Below, piece by piece: positions 32,063 to 40,335 of a stretch of DNA of 64,000 nt. The notes under the pieces were generated by a model. That model was given only the letters and a program-made list of their open reading frames with translations. It had not been told where the DNA came from and searched no databases. Position numbers and translations under genes: made by a program. Numbering within the stretch: position 1 is the first letter of the stretch; every line of letters begins with the position of its first letter. Origin of the DNA: UBA6265 sp964526965 (GTDB lineage: Bacteria > Chloroflexota > Chloroflexia > Thermomicrobiales > UBA6265); assembly GCA_964526965.1 (NCBI GenBank), contig CAZGML010000012.1:1-64000 (forward strand). The letters run 5' to 3'.

Positions 32063-34186
32063 GTGAGTAGCTGGATTGAAAAGCTGGCCAATAAAGGGCG
32101 CAAGGGTGGCAACGGCGTTCTCGTTCAAATTGCGCGCGAAGTCGTTGGACGCAAGCGCTCTATCAATGGCGCCATTAGTGAAGTGCGCCATCCGGCGGTG
32201 CTGGACGCGCTCTCCGACGATGACTTTTCCATCCTCGCCGACATGATTGATGAGCGGCTCGCTTCCGACCGCGAATTCTCCCAGGTGCTCGCCCGGCTCA
32301 CTCATGCTGCAGCGCATGCCAAAGGCTTTGATCGGCAGACGGTAGACGCTGCGCTTCAGCTCGATGCACTTCTCCCCGCCGAGGATCCCGCTCGTGAACG
32401 AGAAAAATTGCTGCGAGACGCCTATAAAGCTGCCCAACGTGCTGGCTATGTTCATGGTGGTCGGCGCGCGTTGGGTCGGCTCGGGCATCGTGAGATGAGC
32501 TCCGGCGACAGCGAGAAGGCACGAGCGCTCTTCCAGCAGCAACTCGATCTGGGTCCGGCATCCAGCGACTCGCAGGATGAAGTTGAGAGCGCGATCCTTC
32601 TCGGCGATATTGTCCTGCGGGATGGCGATTCCGAGACCGCTATGGCGCTCTATGATCGCGCCGAGCAAACCTCTCGACGGCTTGATTATCGGCGTGGACT
32701 GGCTGATACATTGCTTCGCCGCCTCGAAATCGGCGGCGAGAATCTCGAACTCGAGACACGCGCCGAGATGGAAGAGGACCTGCTCCGTCTTTCGACTGAT
32801 CTCGGTGACGATATGGTGTTGACCCAACTTATCGGTCGTCACGCCAATACACTCATGGCCCTGAATCGATACGAGGATGTGGTCTCCCATCTCGAAGACG
32901 GGCTCGAAGTTGCTCGCGAGATGCAGGATCTCGAATTGGAGAACGCCTGCCTCGCCATGCTCAGCGAAGTCGAGCAGCGTATCGGCCGGTTTGATAATGC
33001 CGTTGATCGCCAGCGAGATCTCATCAGCGTGGAAGAACGGCTCGGCAACATGCCGGCTGCAGCAGCCGACGCCGTGCATTACGGATCCACCTTGCTGACA
33101 CTTGGTCGCCTTGGTGACGCCAGGGATGTGTTTCAGCGTGCCATCAAGCTGGCAGAGGATGCTGGCGACAAGGGTGTGGCCCAGCGCGCATACGGTGGCC
33201 TGGGCGTGACCCTCAGCGCCATGAAGCACCCGGTGGATGCGCTCGATAATCTGATGCAGGCGCTTGATATCGCTCGTGATCTCGACGACATCGCGCACGA
33301 GGCCCAATGGCTCGGAAGCATCGGCGAGGCGCTGTGGAAGTATGATCAGCGTGAAGATGCCATCAATTCCATTAACCAGGCTATAGAAGCAGCACGTAAG
33401 GTCGACGACGTAGACCTGCAGGCGGGAATGTTTAGTTTGCTTGGTCAAATCGCGTTGGCGGATCGCAATGTCCGTCGCGCCGTCGATTTTTACTATCAGG
33501 CGCTTGATCTTTACCGTGAACTCGGTCGCAAGGATGAAGAGGTCAATGTCCTATCCCAGCTGGGCACCATGGCCATGGATGCTGGCCAGGTACGGGACGC
33601 GATGACGCTCTACCGCGAGGCCCTGGATATTGCAGCAGAGAGTGGCCAGCGTGCCGCAGCAGTACGACTCTACGGACGCCTCGGTCGGCTCGCCCAGAAG
33701 CAGGGCGATATGAATGCTGCGCTCGTGGCGCTTGAACAGGCTGTAGAAATCGCCGAGAGCATTGATCAACCATTGCTCTACAACCAGGCGATGCAACACC
33801 TGGCGCTGACGCGAGACCAGGTTGATCACCCCGCCTATATGGATACCTATGAGAGCGCCTTACGCATCGCTCGTTCGGTTGGCGATGAATATGGTGAAGC
33901 GCTGATGCTCACCAACGTTGGCGCGCGTTTGCTTGCTGAAGGCGCACGCCGGGATTCAGTAGAAGTGCTCGAGCACGCGATCCACCTTGCCGACGCACAG
34001 GGAGTGGCTGGCGAGCGCATTGCACAACGTGCCCGCGCGCTTGTGCGTGAAGCACGTGGCGGACGTCGCTTCTCCGATACCGTTGTGGAAGAATCCACCG
34101 AAGTCGCGCAGGAAGAGTCTCCACGCGCTGTTCGCCAGCAGACCTACGCGTATGAGGCAGAGTCGGAAGTTCAGGATTCCTACTAG
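32063..34186 (+). CDS. Large TPR-repeat scaffold protein
   Basis: 707 residues from the GTG at 32063, with AGGAG at seven bases. After ~60 residues with SSWIEKLANKGRKGG, nearly the whole chain is a superhelix of TPR units (for example EKARALFQQQLDLG, NAVDRQRDLISVEERLG, DARDVFQRAIKLAEDAG, AVDFYYQALDLYRELG and AALVALEQAVEIAE). It looks like the sensor part of MalT-type regulators but has no DNA-binding or kinase domain. The tail is acidic (VVEESTEVAQEE). It probably works as a binding scaffold with the membrane protein encoded next on the same strand. Function unknown. Confidence 0.85.
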   Translation: MSSWIEKLANKGRKGGNGVLVQIAREVVGRKRSINGAISEVRHPAVLDALSDDDFSILADMIDERLASDREFSQVLARLTHAAAHAKGFDRQTVDAALQLDALLPAEDPAREREKLLRDAYKAAQRAGYVHGGRRALGRLGHREMSSGDSEKARALFQQQLDLGPASSDSQDEVESAILLGDIVLRDGDSETAMALYDRAEQTSRRLDYRRGLADTLLRRLEIGGENLELETRAEMEEDLLRLSTDLGDDMVLTQLIGRHANTLMALNRYEDVVSHLEDGLEVAREMQDLELENACLAMLSEVEQRIGRFDNAVDRQRDLISVEERLGNMPAAAADAVHYGSTLLTLGRLGDARDVFQRAIKLAEDAGDKGVAQRAYGGLGVTLSAMKHPVDALDNLMQALDIARDLDDIAHEAQWLGSIGEALWKYDQREDAINSINQAIEAARKVDDVDLQAGMFSLLGQIALADRNVRRAVDFYYQALDLYRELGRKDEEVNVLSQLGTMAMDAGQVRDAMTLYREALDIAAESGQRAAAVRLYGRLGRLAQKQGDMNAALVALEQAVEIAESIDQPLLYNQAMQHLALTRDQVDHPAYMDTYESALRIARSVGDEYGEALMLTNVGARLLAEGARRDSVEVLEHAIHLADAQGVAGERIAQRARALVREARGGRRFSDTVVEESTEVAQEESPRAVRQQTYAYEAESEVQDSY

Positions 34187-34201
34187 TCGCAACTGTCTGT
34201 C

Positions 34202-34230
34202 GACCCGGTGCATGTGCGCCGGGTCCGTTT
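34202..34230 (+). terminator. Terminator after the TPR gene
   Basis: GACCCGGTGC (34202-34211) pairs with GCGCCGGGTC (34216-34225), ten pairs with one G-U, over a four-base loop, followed by CGTTT. A TATACT box at 34244-34249 directly after it may start transcription of the next gene. Confidence 0.7.
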
Positions 34231-34300
34231 CGTTGCAGCGCGATATACTCCCATGAATGTACGTTCAGTCTTGGACGTAACGGACGGAGAATCGTAGAGG

Positions 34301-36634
34301 ATGACGCTTCCTCAACCCACAGCTGTGGCGGCCGCAGTCAGCGGCGGCGTTCCCACCGATGTACGCGAATGGATTGCAGTCGATATCGTCGGCTCGCCGT
34401 CCGAATATCGCCGTGGCTACGCCGTGTATACCGAACCGCTAGATCCCGATGGACACACCAGCGAGCTTGCTCGCCAGGTGCGTGATGTGCTGTTGCATGA
34501 GTTGCGCCTGCACCCGCGCCAGGCGCCTGATGCAGCGTTGGCGCGAGCGTTCGGGGTTGCCAACGGGCTCGTCTATGATGATGCCCGCCTCAATACCGGA
34601 AGCCCCAGGCAGATCGGCGCCACGGCTGTCGTGTTCGAAGGGCATACGGCTACCATCGGCCATGTTCCGCCCGGTCAGCTCGTGCTGATTCAGGACCACC
34701 TGGTGTACGGCGTACCTCCGCTTGATTCACGCCTGCCACATTTTGCCGTGGATGAGGACCCGGCACCGACCCCGGAACCCCTCGGCTACTCGACCTGGAC
34801 GGCTCCCTTACTCGTCCAAACAGAGCTGATGCCAGGGGACACCCTGGTGTTGTGCAACGATGCCACAGCGCGTGTTCTGGCCGAGTTGGGCATGGATCCA
34901 CTGGATCCGGCTGTGAATATGCGGGCATTTCACGGGCAGGATCCGGATGAGATTCTCGACACGGTGCGCGGTGCGTCATTGGAGCAGGGCGAGCCCTTCT
35001 TCGCGTCGACGGTGATCTCGTTTCCGCCGAATCCGATTGCGTCCGAAATCGAAACATTGAGTGATGTTGCCAGAAGTGCGCGCGAACAGGCTCGCCATGC
35101 CAGGGCGGCAGTGCGGTCTGTTATCCCCTCCGTTCCTGCCCTGCCAGTAATCCGCAAGTCGAATCAGACTGAATCTGAGAATGGTGAGGAGGACGAGGTA
35201 CCAGCCGAACCGGAGGTCGAGAAGCCGAAGATATCGTTACAGGAGCGGCTGATTCGCATTACGGAGGGACGTGCGACCGACGGACAGCGGACCTGGCAGC
35301 CGCCAAAGCCAGAGGCTATGTATGGTGCTCCTGCCACGCACGGCGTGCGCAAGCACCGACGCATCACACTCGGTGGGGAAGGCTTTAGCTGGAAGTCTGG
35401 CGTGCCCAGGGCCCCGTTCATTACCAGCCCGATCTTCGTCGGTATCGTGCTCCTGGCTATCTTCTTGATTGGTGCGCTTTTGTGGAATCAGCGCGATATC
35501 TTTCAACCCGATGAAGATGTCTACGTCCCGGTACTCGCACAGGTGGACCAACGCCTCAATGCTGTCGACACCATGGATGATCCAAACCAGATCCGCTCGG
35601 AGCTTGACAACGCACAAACCGACTTGGAGCGTGCCGAGAATCTCGGTGCCCCGGGCAACCTGGTTTCGCAGCGACAAGCCGCCATTACGACCGAGCGTGA
35701 TGAGGTGAACAATGTGCTTCGAGTCAGCGGTGTGCGCCGAATCGGGAGTTTGCCGCAGGATTTGCATGGCGAGGACACGGCAGCCTTCATGACCAGTGGC
35801 GGCATGTTCCTCGCGAATGGCAGTCTCTATCGCCTGAACCCGGAATCGGCAGAAATGCAGATGATGCTGGAAGAAGGCCGAGAGATCGAAGGCATTCGTG
35901 TGGGATCTCTGTTCGGGGTGGCCTACGATGACGAAATCCTGGTCGTCACGGATGGTCGCGCCCTCTTCTTTGCAGCCAGTATCGACGGTGCTATCTGGCA
36001 GGCAATGGAGATGGAAGAGATCAACAACCAGGGTGAATGGCAGCCAGGTCCGATTGCTGCCTACAACCAAAACATGTATTTGCTGGCACCGGAGTTTCGG
36101 AACATCTACGCCTTCGAAACTGATGCCGACCAGCAGGTTGTGGCACCGCTGGACTGGGTTTCCGTTGGTGACCGGGTGAACCTGAACATCGCCGTGGACA
36201 TCGCAATCGATGGCAACATCTATGTCTTGCTGGAGGATGGGCAGGTCATTACCTACCGTGGTGGCCTCGAGATCGATCGGTTTGAACTGTCGGGATTCGA
36301 CTTCCGCACGCAAGATCCCAAAGCAATCGTCCGCGGACCGAACACTGGATATGTCTATGTTGCTGTAGAGGATCAAGATGGTGGTGGCCGCGTGATCGCT
36401 ACGGATATCGAGGGAGAGAACCCCGTGATCATGGAGCTACCCACAGATTTCAGCACCGGTGGTGCAGATGTGCTGGATCCGTTCGTTGGGATTCAGGATA
36501 TCGTTGTGGATGAGCCTACCGGTACGCTCTATATCATCAACGGGGATGCGGTCTGGAGCTTCCAGTACACCTTGCCGGCGCTGGAACTGAATCCGAATGC
36601 CACGCCCGAGGCTGCGGACGAAGCCGGGGAATGA
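34301..36634 (+). CDS. Membrane protein joining a PP2C-like domain and a predicted beta-propeller
   Basis: 777 residues. Residues ~20-250 resemble a PP2C phosphatase core: GATAVVFEGHTATIGHVPPGQLVLIQ and LMPGDTLVLCNDATARVLAEL mirror the usual TLV/GDSR and GD.LLL.SDG strands. The metal-binding Asp residues (DG.GG, SDG) are missing. A basic/acidic linker leads to one membrane helix (SPIFVGIVLLAIFLIGALLW, ~371-390). A short coiled coil (LDNAQTDLERAENLG) follows, then ~280 extracytoplasmic residues of repeated beta-strands ending in an ATPEAADEAGE tail, probably a propeller. A pseudo-phosphatase facing the cytoplasm linked to an outer sensor is the simplest reading. Confidence 0.75.
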   Translation: MTLPQPTAVAAAVSGGVPTDVREWIAVDIVGSPSEYRRGYAVYTEPLDPDGHTSELARQVRDVLLHELRLHPRQAPDAALARAFGVANGLVYDDARLNTGSPRQIGATAVVFEGHTATIGHVPPGQLVLIQDHLVYGVPPLDSRLPHFAVDEDPAPTPEPLGYSTWTAPLLVQTELMPGDTLVLCNDATARVLAELGMDPLDPAVNMRAFHGQDPDEILDTVRGASLEQGEPFFASTVISFPPNPIASEIETLSDVARSAREQARHARAAVRSVIPSVPALPVIRKSNQTESENGEEDEVPAEPEVEKPKISLQERLIRITEGRATDGQRTWQPPKPEAMYGAPATHGVRKHRRITLGGEGFSWKSGVPRAPFITSPIFVGIVLLAIFLIGALLWNQRDIFQPDEDVYVPVLAQVDQRLNAVDTMDDPNQIRSELDNAQTDLERAENLGAPGNLVSQRQAAITTERDEVNNVLRVSGVRRIGSLPQDLHGEDTAAFMTSGGMFLANGSLYRLNPESAEMQMMLEEGREIEGIRVGSLFGVAYDDEILVVTDGRALFFAASIDGAIWQAMEMEEINNQGEWQPGPIAAYNQNMYLLAPEFRNIYAFETDADQQVVAPLDWVSVGDRVNLNIAVDIAIDGNIYVLLEDGQVITYRGGLEIDRFELSGFDFRTQDPKAIVRGPNTGYVYVAVEDQDGGGRVIATDIEGENPVIMELPTDFSTGGADVLDPFVGIQDIVVDEPTGTLYIINGDAVWSFQYTLPALELNPNATPEAADEAGE

Positions 36635-36650
36635 TCACAAGGAATACAAA

Positions 36651-36681
36651 AGCCCGGAGCATCTCGATGATGCTCCGGGCT
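36651..36681. terminator. Bidirectional terminator
   Basis: AGCCCGGAGCATC (36651-36663) pairs perfectly with GATGCTCCGGGCT (36669-36681) over five bases. On the minus strand it is followed by TTTTGTATTCC, closing the ferredoxin gene; on the plus strand it closes the propeller gene. Confidence 0.85.
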
Positions 36682-36698
36682 CTGTCACTTCCGAGGCG

Positions 36699-36938
36699 CT
36701 ACTCGAAGTAGGCGGCGTTTATCTCCTTGAACGATGCCCACTGCTCTGGCAGGTCATCCTCAAAGAAAATCGCCTCTACCGGGCAAACCTCGGCGCATAC
36801 ACCACAATCGATGCATTCATCCGGGTTGATGTGATAAATCTCCGATTCGTCATCCGAGTGGATGCAATCGACCGGGCACACTTCAACGCAGCTGGCGTCC
36901 TTTGTGCCTATGCATGGTTGTGCAATGACGTAAGTCAT
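36699..36938 (-). CDS. 7Fe-type ferredoxin
   Basis: 79 residues from an ATG with GAGGAG at nine bases. The cysteines are C9, C17, C21, C25 and C42, C45, C48, C52: a CX7CX3CP first set and a CX2CX2CX3CP second set. This spacing is that of seven-iron ferredoxins (as in Azotobacter FdI and Thermus), where C9, C17 and C52 would hold [3Fe-4S] and C21, C42, C45, C48 a [4Fe-4S] cluster. It is a soluble electron carrier. Its own promoter is at 37037-37064 and a terminator follows. No clear redox partner is adjacent; the ThDP gene upstream is a possible one. Confidence 0.93.
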   Translation of the reverse strand: MTYVIAQPCIGTKDASCVEVCPVDCIHSDDESEIYHINPDECIDCGVCAEVCPVEAIFFEDDLPEQWASFKEINAAYFE

Positions 36939-37003
36939 GATGGCAGACTCCTCGCCCAATGGGCATTAGGGAAATCGTGCACTTGGCCCACTGATGCAAC
37001 GGC

Positions 37004-37020
37004 GTTCGTCCTTGACGAAC
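37004..37020 (-). promoter_or_regulatory. Hairpin in ferredoxin leader
   Basis: GTTCGTC (37004-37010) and GACGAAC (37014-37020), perfect arms with a three-base loop, between the ferredoxin promoter and its start codon. Confidence 0.4.
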
Positions 37021-37036
37021 TCGCAGGCTAGTTCCG

Positions 37037-37064
37037 AGTATACGGATTCTGCATTCAGACGCAA
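37037..37064 (-). promoter_or_regulatory. Ferredoxin promoter
   Basis: On the minus strand TTGCGT (37064-37059), 16 bases, TATACT (37042-37037). Confidence 0.6.
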
Positions 37065-37110
37065 ACGTTTATGCACGAATGCAGTTGGTGCCCGGTGCTG
37101 TTGACAGCCG

Positions 37111-38766
37111 TTAGCGGAGGCCCAACGCTTTCCAAGGTTCCGGCATTTCATCTACCTGGATTTCGATCAATGTCGGCTCATCGGCCTTCATTGCCTCGTC
37201 AAGATGTTCCGCCAGGCCCTCTGGTGAATCAGTGCGACGGCCGGTAACACCAAACGATTCCGCGAGTTTCACGTAATCCGGATTCTTCAGGTCGCTGGCA
37301 ATCGTTCGACCATCGAATTGCATTTTCTGAATGCGGCGGACATTTCCGTACGCGCTATCGTTGAATACCAGTGTGATACTGGCGATTCCGTGGTAGGCCT
37401 GTGTTGCGAGCTCGTTCAGGCAGAAGCCAAAGCCACCATCGCCGTTGATGCTCATCACAACCTTGTCTGGCGCGCCGACCTTCACACCCAGTGATGTTGG
37501 GAATCCCCAACCGAGTGTTCCCTGGTAGCCCGGCGTGAGGTATGTGCGCGGCTGATAGACCGGGAAGGTCATGTTGCCGAAGTACGCGAGTTGGGTCATT
37601 TCGCCAACGTAAATGCCATCTTCGGGCAGGGCGTTACGAATGGCCGACTGGTACGCGTACTGTGGCATTACGTGACGTGCGGCATTGTCTGCATCCGCCT
37701 TGCGCTCCATCATCTCGGCTTCGCGGCTCTGGCGGCTGCGATTATGCGCCGGAATGCTGTTGGCCAGCTCTGCCAGCGCGACCTTGGCATCGGCCGTTAT
37801 GCCGGCTGTAGCCGGGAATGCCTTTCCAACCATGTCCGGATCAACATCGAGCTGAACCAGTGGAGTGCCTTCCTTGATGCCCCACGGGAAGGTGGTTGCT
37901 TCAGCAAAACGGGTCGCTACGGCAAATACCACATCGGCCTCTGCCAGCAGCGTCTTGCCTGCGTACTGACTCTGGCTGAGATAATGATGATCGCTCAGAG
38001 CGCCTTTACCGTTTTGCGTGGCGATAACCGGCGCCTCGAGCAGCTCGGCTACCTCGCGAAGCTCATCCCATGCTTCAGAGACGTGAATACCGCCGCCGAC
38101 AAAGATCACCGGCCGTTCGGCATTGCCCAGCAGCCTGGCGGCAGTCTCGATTTCATCCGGGTTCACACTGCCGCGATCCCGTGGGTTGGCAGCGCTGACT
38201 GCGCCGAACTCGTCCTTGGCGAAGAGCGTGTCTGGCGGAATCTCGATTTCTACGGGACGGATACGTCCGCTCCACATTTCCTCGAATGCGCGGTTGAGTA
38301 CACCGGGAATCTGCGCTGGAGTAGTCGCGCGCTCGGCGTGTTTGGTGACGCTGCGAATCATCTCCAGTTGATTGGGAATCTCGTGCAGCTTGCCAAAGCC
38401 CTGCTCGATCATGTCGCTTTGGATTTGACCGGTCACACACAGCACCGGGACATTGCAGGCGTAGGCGGTGGACAGGGCGGCGGATGCGTTGAGAAGTCCC
38501 GGACCCGGCACCACCATGCATACGCCGGCCTCGCCAGTTACACGGGCGAATCCATCGGCCATGTAGGCTGCACCCTGTTCGTGACGGGTGTGAATAATGC
38601 GGATTTTACCGGCTTTTTGGGCATCGTAGAGTGCATCAAACGCACCGTCGAGCTGGACGCCCGGCAGTGCAAAGACCGTATGAATACCATTTGCAATCAG
38701 GCCATCTACCAGTGCCTGACCGCCGGTCATCGTCTGTGCATCGGTTGCGAGTGTTTCGACGTTCAA
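37111..38766 (-). CDS. Thiamine-diphosphate enzyme of the acetolactate synthase type
   Basis: 551 residues from a TTG with GGGAG nine bases upstream. The N-terminal Pyr domain has the ThDP-activating Glu in RHEQGAAYMADGFAR and PGPGLLNA. The C-terminal PP domain has the cofactor motif NGDGGFGFCLNELAT ending at a VFNDSAYGNVRR segment. The domain order matches acetolactate synthase, glyoxylate carboligase and benzoylformate decarboxylase relatives. No regulatory small subunit or ilvC is adjacent, so a catabolic or unassigned role is more likely than branched-chain amino-acid synthesis. Substrate is unknown. Confidence 0.88.
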   Translation of the reverse strand: MNVETLATDAQTMTGGQALVDGLIANGIHTVFALPGVQLDGAFDALYDAQKAGKIRIIHTRHEQGAAYMADGFARVTGEAGVCMVVPGPGLLNASAALSTAYACNVPVLCVTGQIQSDMIEQGFGKLHEIPNQLEMIRSVTKHAERATTPAQIPGVLNRAFEEMWSGRIRPVEIEIPPDTLFAKDEFGAVSAANPRDRGSVNPDEIETAARLLGNAERPVIFVGGGIHVSEAWDELREVAELLEAPVIATQNGKGALSDHHYLSQSQYAGKTLLAEADVVFAVATRFAEATTFPWGIKEGTPLVQLDVDPDMVGKAFPATAGITADAKVALAELANSIPAHNRSRQSREAEMMERKADADNAARHVMPQYAYQSAIRNALPEDGIYVGEMTQLAYFGNMTFPVYQPRTYLTPGYQGTLGWGFPTSLGVKVGAPDKVVMSINGDGGFGFCLNELATQAYHGIASITLVFNDSAYGNVRRIQKMQFDGRTIASDLKNPDYVKLAESFGVTGRRTDSPEGLAEHLDEAMKADEPTLIEIQVDEMPEPWKALGLR

Positions 38767-38851
38767 CTGTGTATTCTCCCTTGGTTACCACAAACGAAAT
38801 AGCGGTTCTCATCCGCATTGTAGGCGTACTTGTTGATATGCGGTAGGGGAG

Positions 38852-40240
38852 TCAGGCAACCCAGTACCAGAGGGAGAACTGGGATGTGTAGAGCACGAGC
38901 AGCACGGTTGAGATACCCGCCAGGATAAGCCCGGGGCGTTTTCGCGGATATATCAATACCACCGCCATCACGAAAAGCGGCACCATCGGCAGCACAAACC
39001 GCGGCATGCTCATAAGGGGGAATACTGAACTGGGAGCAAAGAGTGGCACGATGAACGGCACAATGGTCCAGGCTGAATAGTAGAGAGGGAGTTTTTTCAA
39101 CCCGACGATGATCAGCGCAATCGCCAGGATCGTGACGAAGACATCGGTCACCTGGCTTTGGCCAACGAGATAACGGAACTCCGTACTGGTGAGATAGCTC
39201 CAGCTCAGGTTGTTTTCAAAAGCCAGGCGCACCCACTCGAAGCTTACCGGATGAACAGCGTATTCCTGGGAAACGTTGCCGAAACTCCGAACATCGGCAG
39301 TGCATCCCTGAAGCACACAACTCATGGTGCGCAAAGGAGTTGCGGAGAATCGGTTCCATTGCCATTGCTGGTCCTGCCAGTCGAAGAACTCCAGGCCCTG
39401 GCTGCGCAGGAACAGGCCAAACACCACAAGCCCTGAAGGTGGAATGAGCCCCAGGAGAACTTTTGGGAACCAGGCCTGCAGGTCCTTTCCATGTTGCTGA
39501 ATAAAAAGCACCGCCATGGGGATACCGAGCATGATGCCCGCCGAGCGCGTAAGCACTGCAAGGAAACAGACAATCACGGCAAGCAGCCAGTCATTCTTGC
39601 GAGCGGCCCAAAGCGTGGTGACGGCGAGAAAGAGGAAGAGCGACTCCGTATAGACCGCGCCGAAAAAGAACGAGGTAGGGAATACTGCGAGCGCAACAAT
39701 AGTCCAGCGAGCGATATTGATATTGAAGTCGTGAGAGACCAGTGCACTAACCATGATGAGTGCACCAAGGAACGCAGCGCGAGAAATGAACCAGCCAACC
39801 GTTTCAACCGGGAGACCGGTAATGGCATTTCCCCAATCCATCAGCCAGGGATAAAGCGGGAAGAACGCAGCAGTGGCAGGGAAGTTCTCCATATATCCCT
39901 GCTCGGCGATCATGCTGTACCAGGTGCCGTCCCAATTGCGAAACGGCTCAACGATCCAGTGTTGCCATCCTTCGAGCGGTGGGCGAGGAGTCTGGTTGGC
40001 GCTGGAATCCGGGCCGTAGCTCTCCGCGAGGAAAGTCCAGGTTGAATCCCCCCAGGCGACGGATCGAAAGCTCCCGTATCGATAGCTGATATAGGCAGCC
40101 AACTGCGTCACGACCAAGTGGGCAAGCCATACCATGAATGCGAACGGCACATGCTGCTTCACCGTATCCCAGCCAGACGCCTTGCGGGCGCCGGAGCGGG
40201 TGGTTGCGGCTTCAATCGGAACGGTGTTGGTACTCGTCAC
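38852..40240 (-). CDS. PIG-V-like membrane mannosyltransferase (GT-C)
   Basis: 462 residues with 10 or more membrane helices. The GT-C signature is in the first outer loop: RNWDGTWYSMIAEQGY followed by AFFPLYPWLMDWG, the pattern of PIG-V and bacterial mannosyltransferases that use polyprenyl-phosphate-mannose. The ppm1-like gene at 2751-3482 could supply the donor. The protein would glycosylate a lipid or protein on the outer side of the membrane. It stands alone, 85 bases from the ThDP gene on the same strand. Confidence 0.87.
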   Translation of the reverse strand: MTSTNTVPIEAATTRSGARKASGWDTVKQHVPFAFMVWLAHLVVTQLAAYISYRYGSFRSVAWGDSTWTFLAESYGPDSSANQTPRPPLEGWQHWIVEPFRNWDGTWYSMIAEQGYMENFPATAAFFPLYPWLMDWGNAITGLPVETVGWFISRAAFLGALIMVSALVSHDFNINIARWTIVALAVFPTSFFFGAVYTESLFLFLAVTTLWAARKNDWLLAVIVCFLAVLTRSAGIMLGIPMAVLFIQQHGKDLQAWFPKVLLGLIPPSGLVVFGLFLRSQGLEFFDWQDQQWQWNRFSATPLRTMSCVLQGCTADVRSFGNVSQEYAVHPVSFEWVRLAFENNLSWSYLTSTEFRYLVGQSQVTDVFVTILAIALIIVGLKKLPLYYSAWTIVPFIVPLFAPSSVFPLMSMPRFVLPMVPLFVMAVVLIYPRKRPGLILAGISTVLLVLYTSQFSLWYWVA

Positions 40241-40335
40241 AGTGCCTCACACTTCGCGCATTCATAACAACAACCACGCCGGTTGCCTCTGCGAGATAAT
40301 GCCACACTCCAGCGTTCCACGTTATTTACCGGTTT

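Noticed and set aside
32048..33448. 466-codon open frame opposite the TPR gene
   Set aside because: It is the antisense shadow of a repetitive GC-rich gene; no ribosome binding site and no domain.
37111..38766. Calling the ThDP gene ilvB
   Set aside because: No ilvN or ilvC neighbours and only general family motifs; several ThDP decarboxylases and carboligases would look the same.
37591..38802. 403-codon open frame opposite the ThDP enzyme
   Set aside because: Antisense shadow of a clear enzyme gene with intact cofactor motifs.
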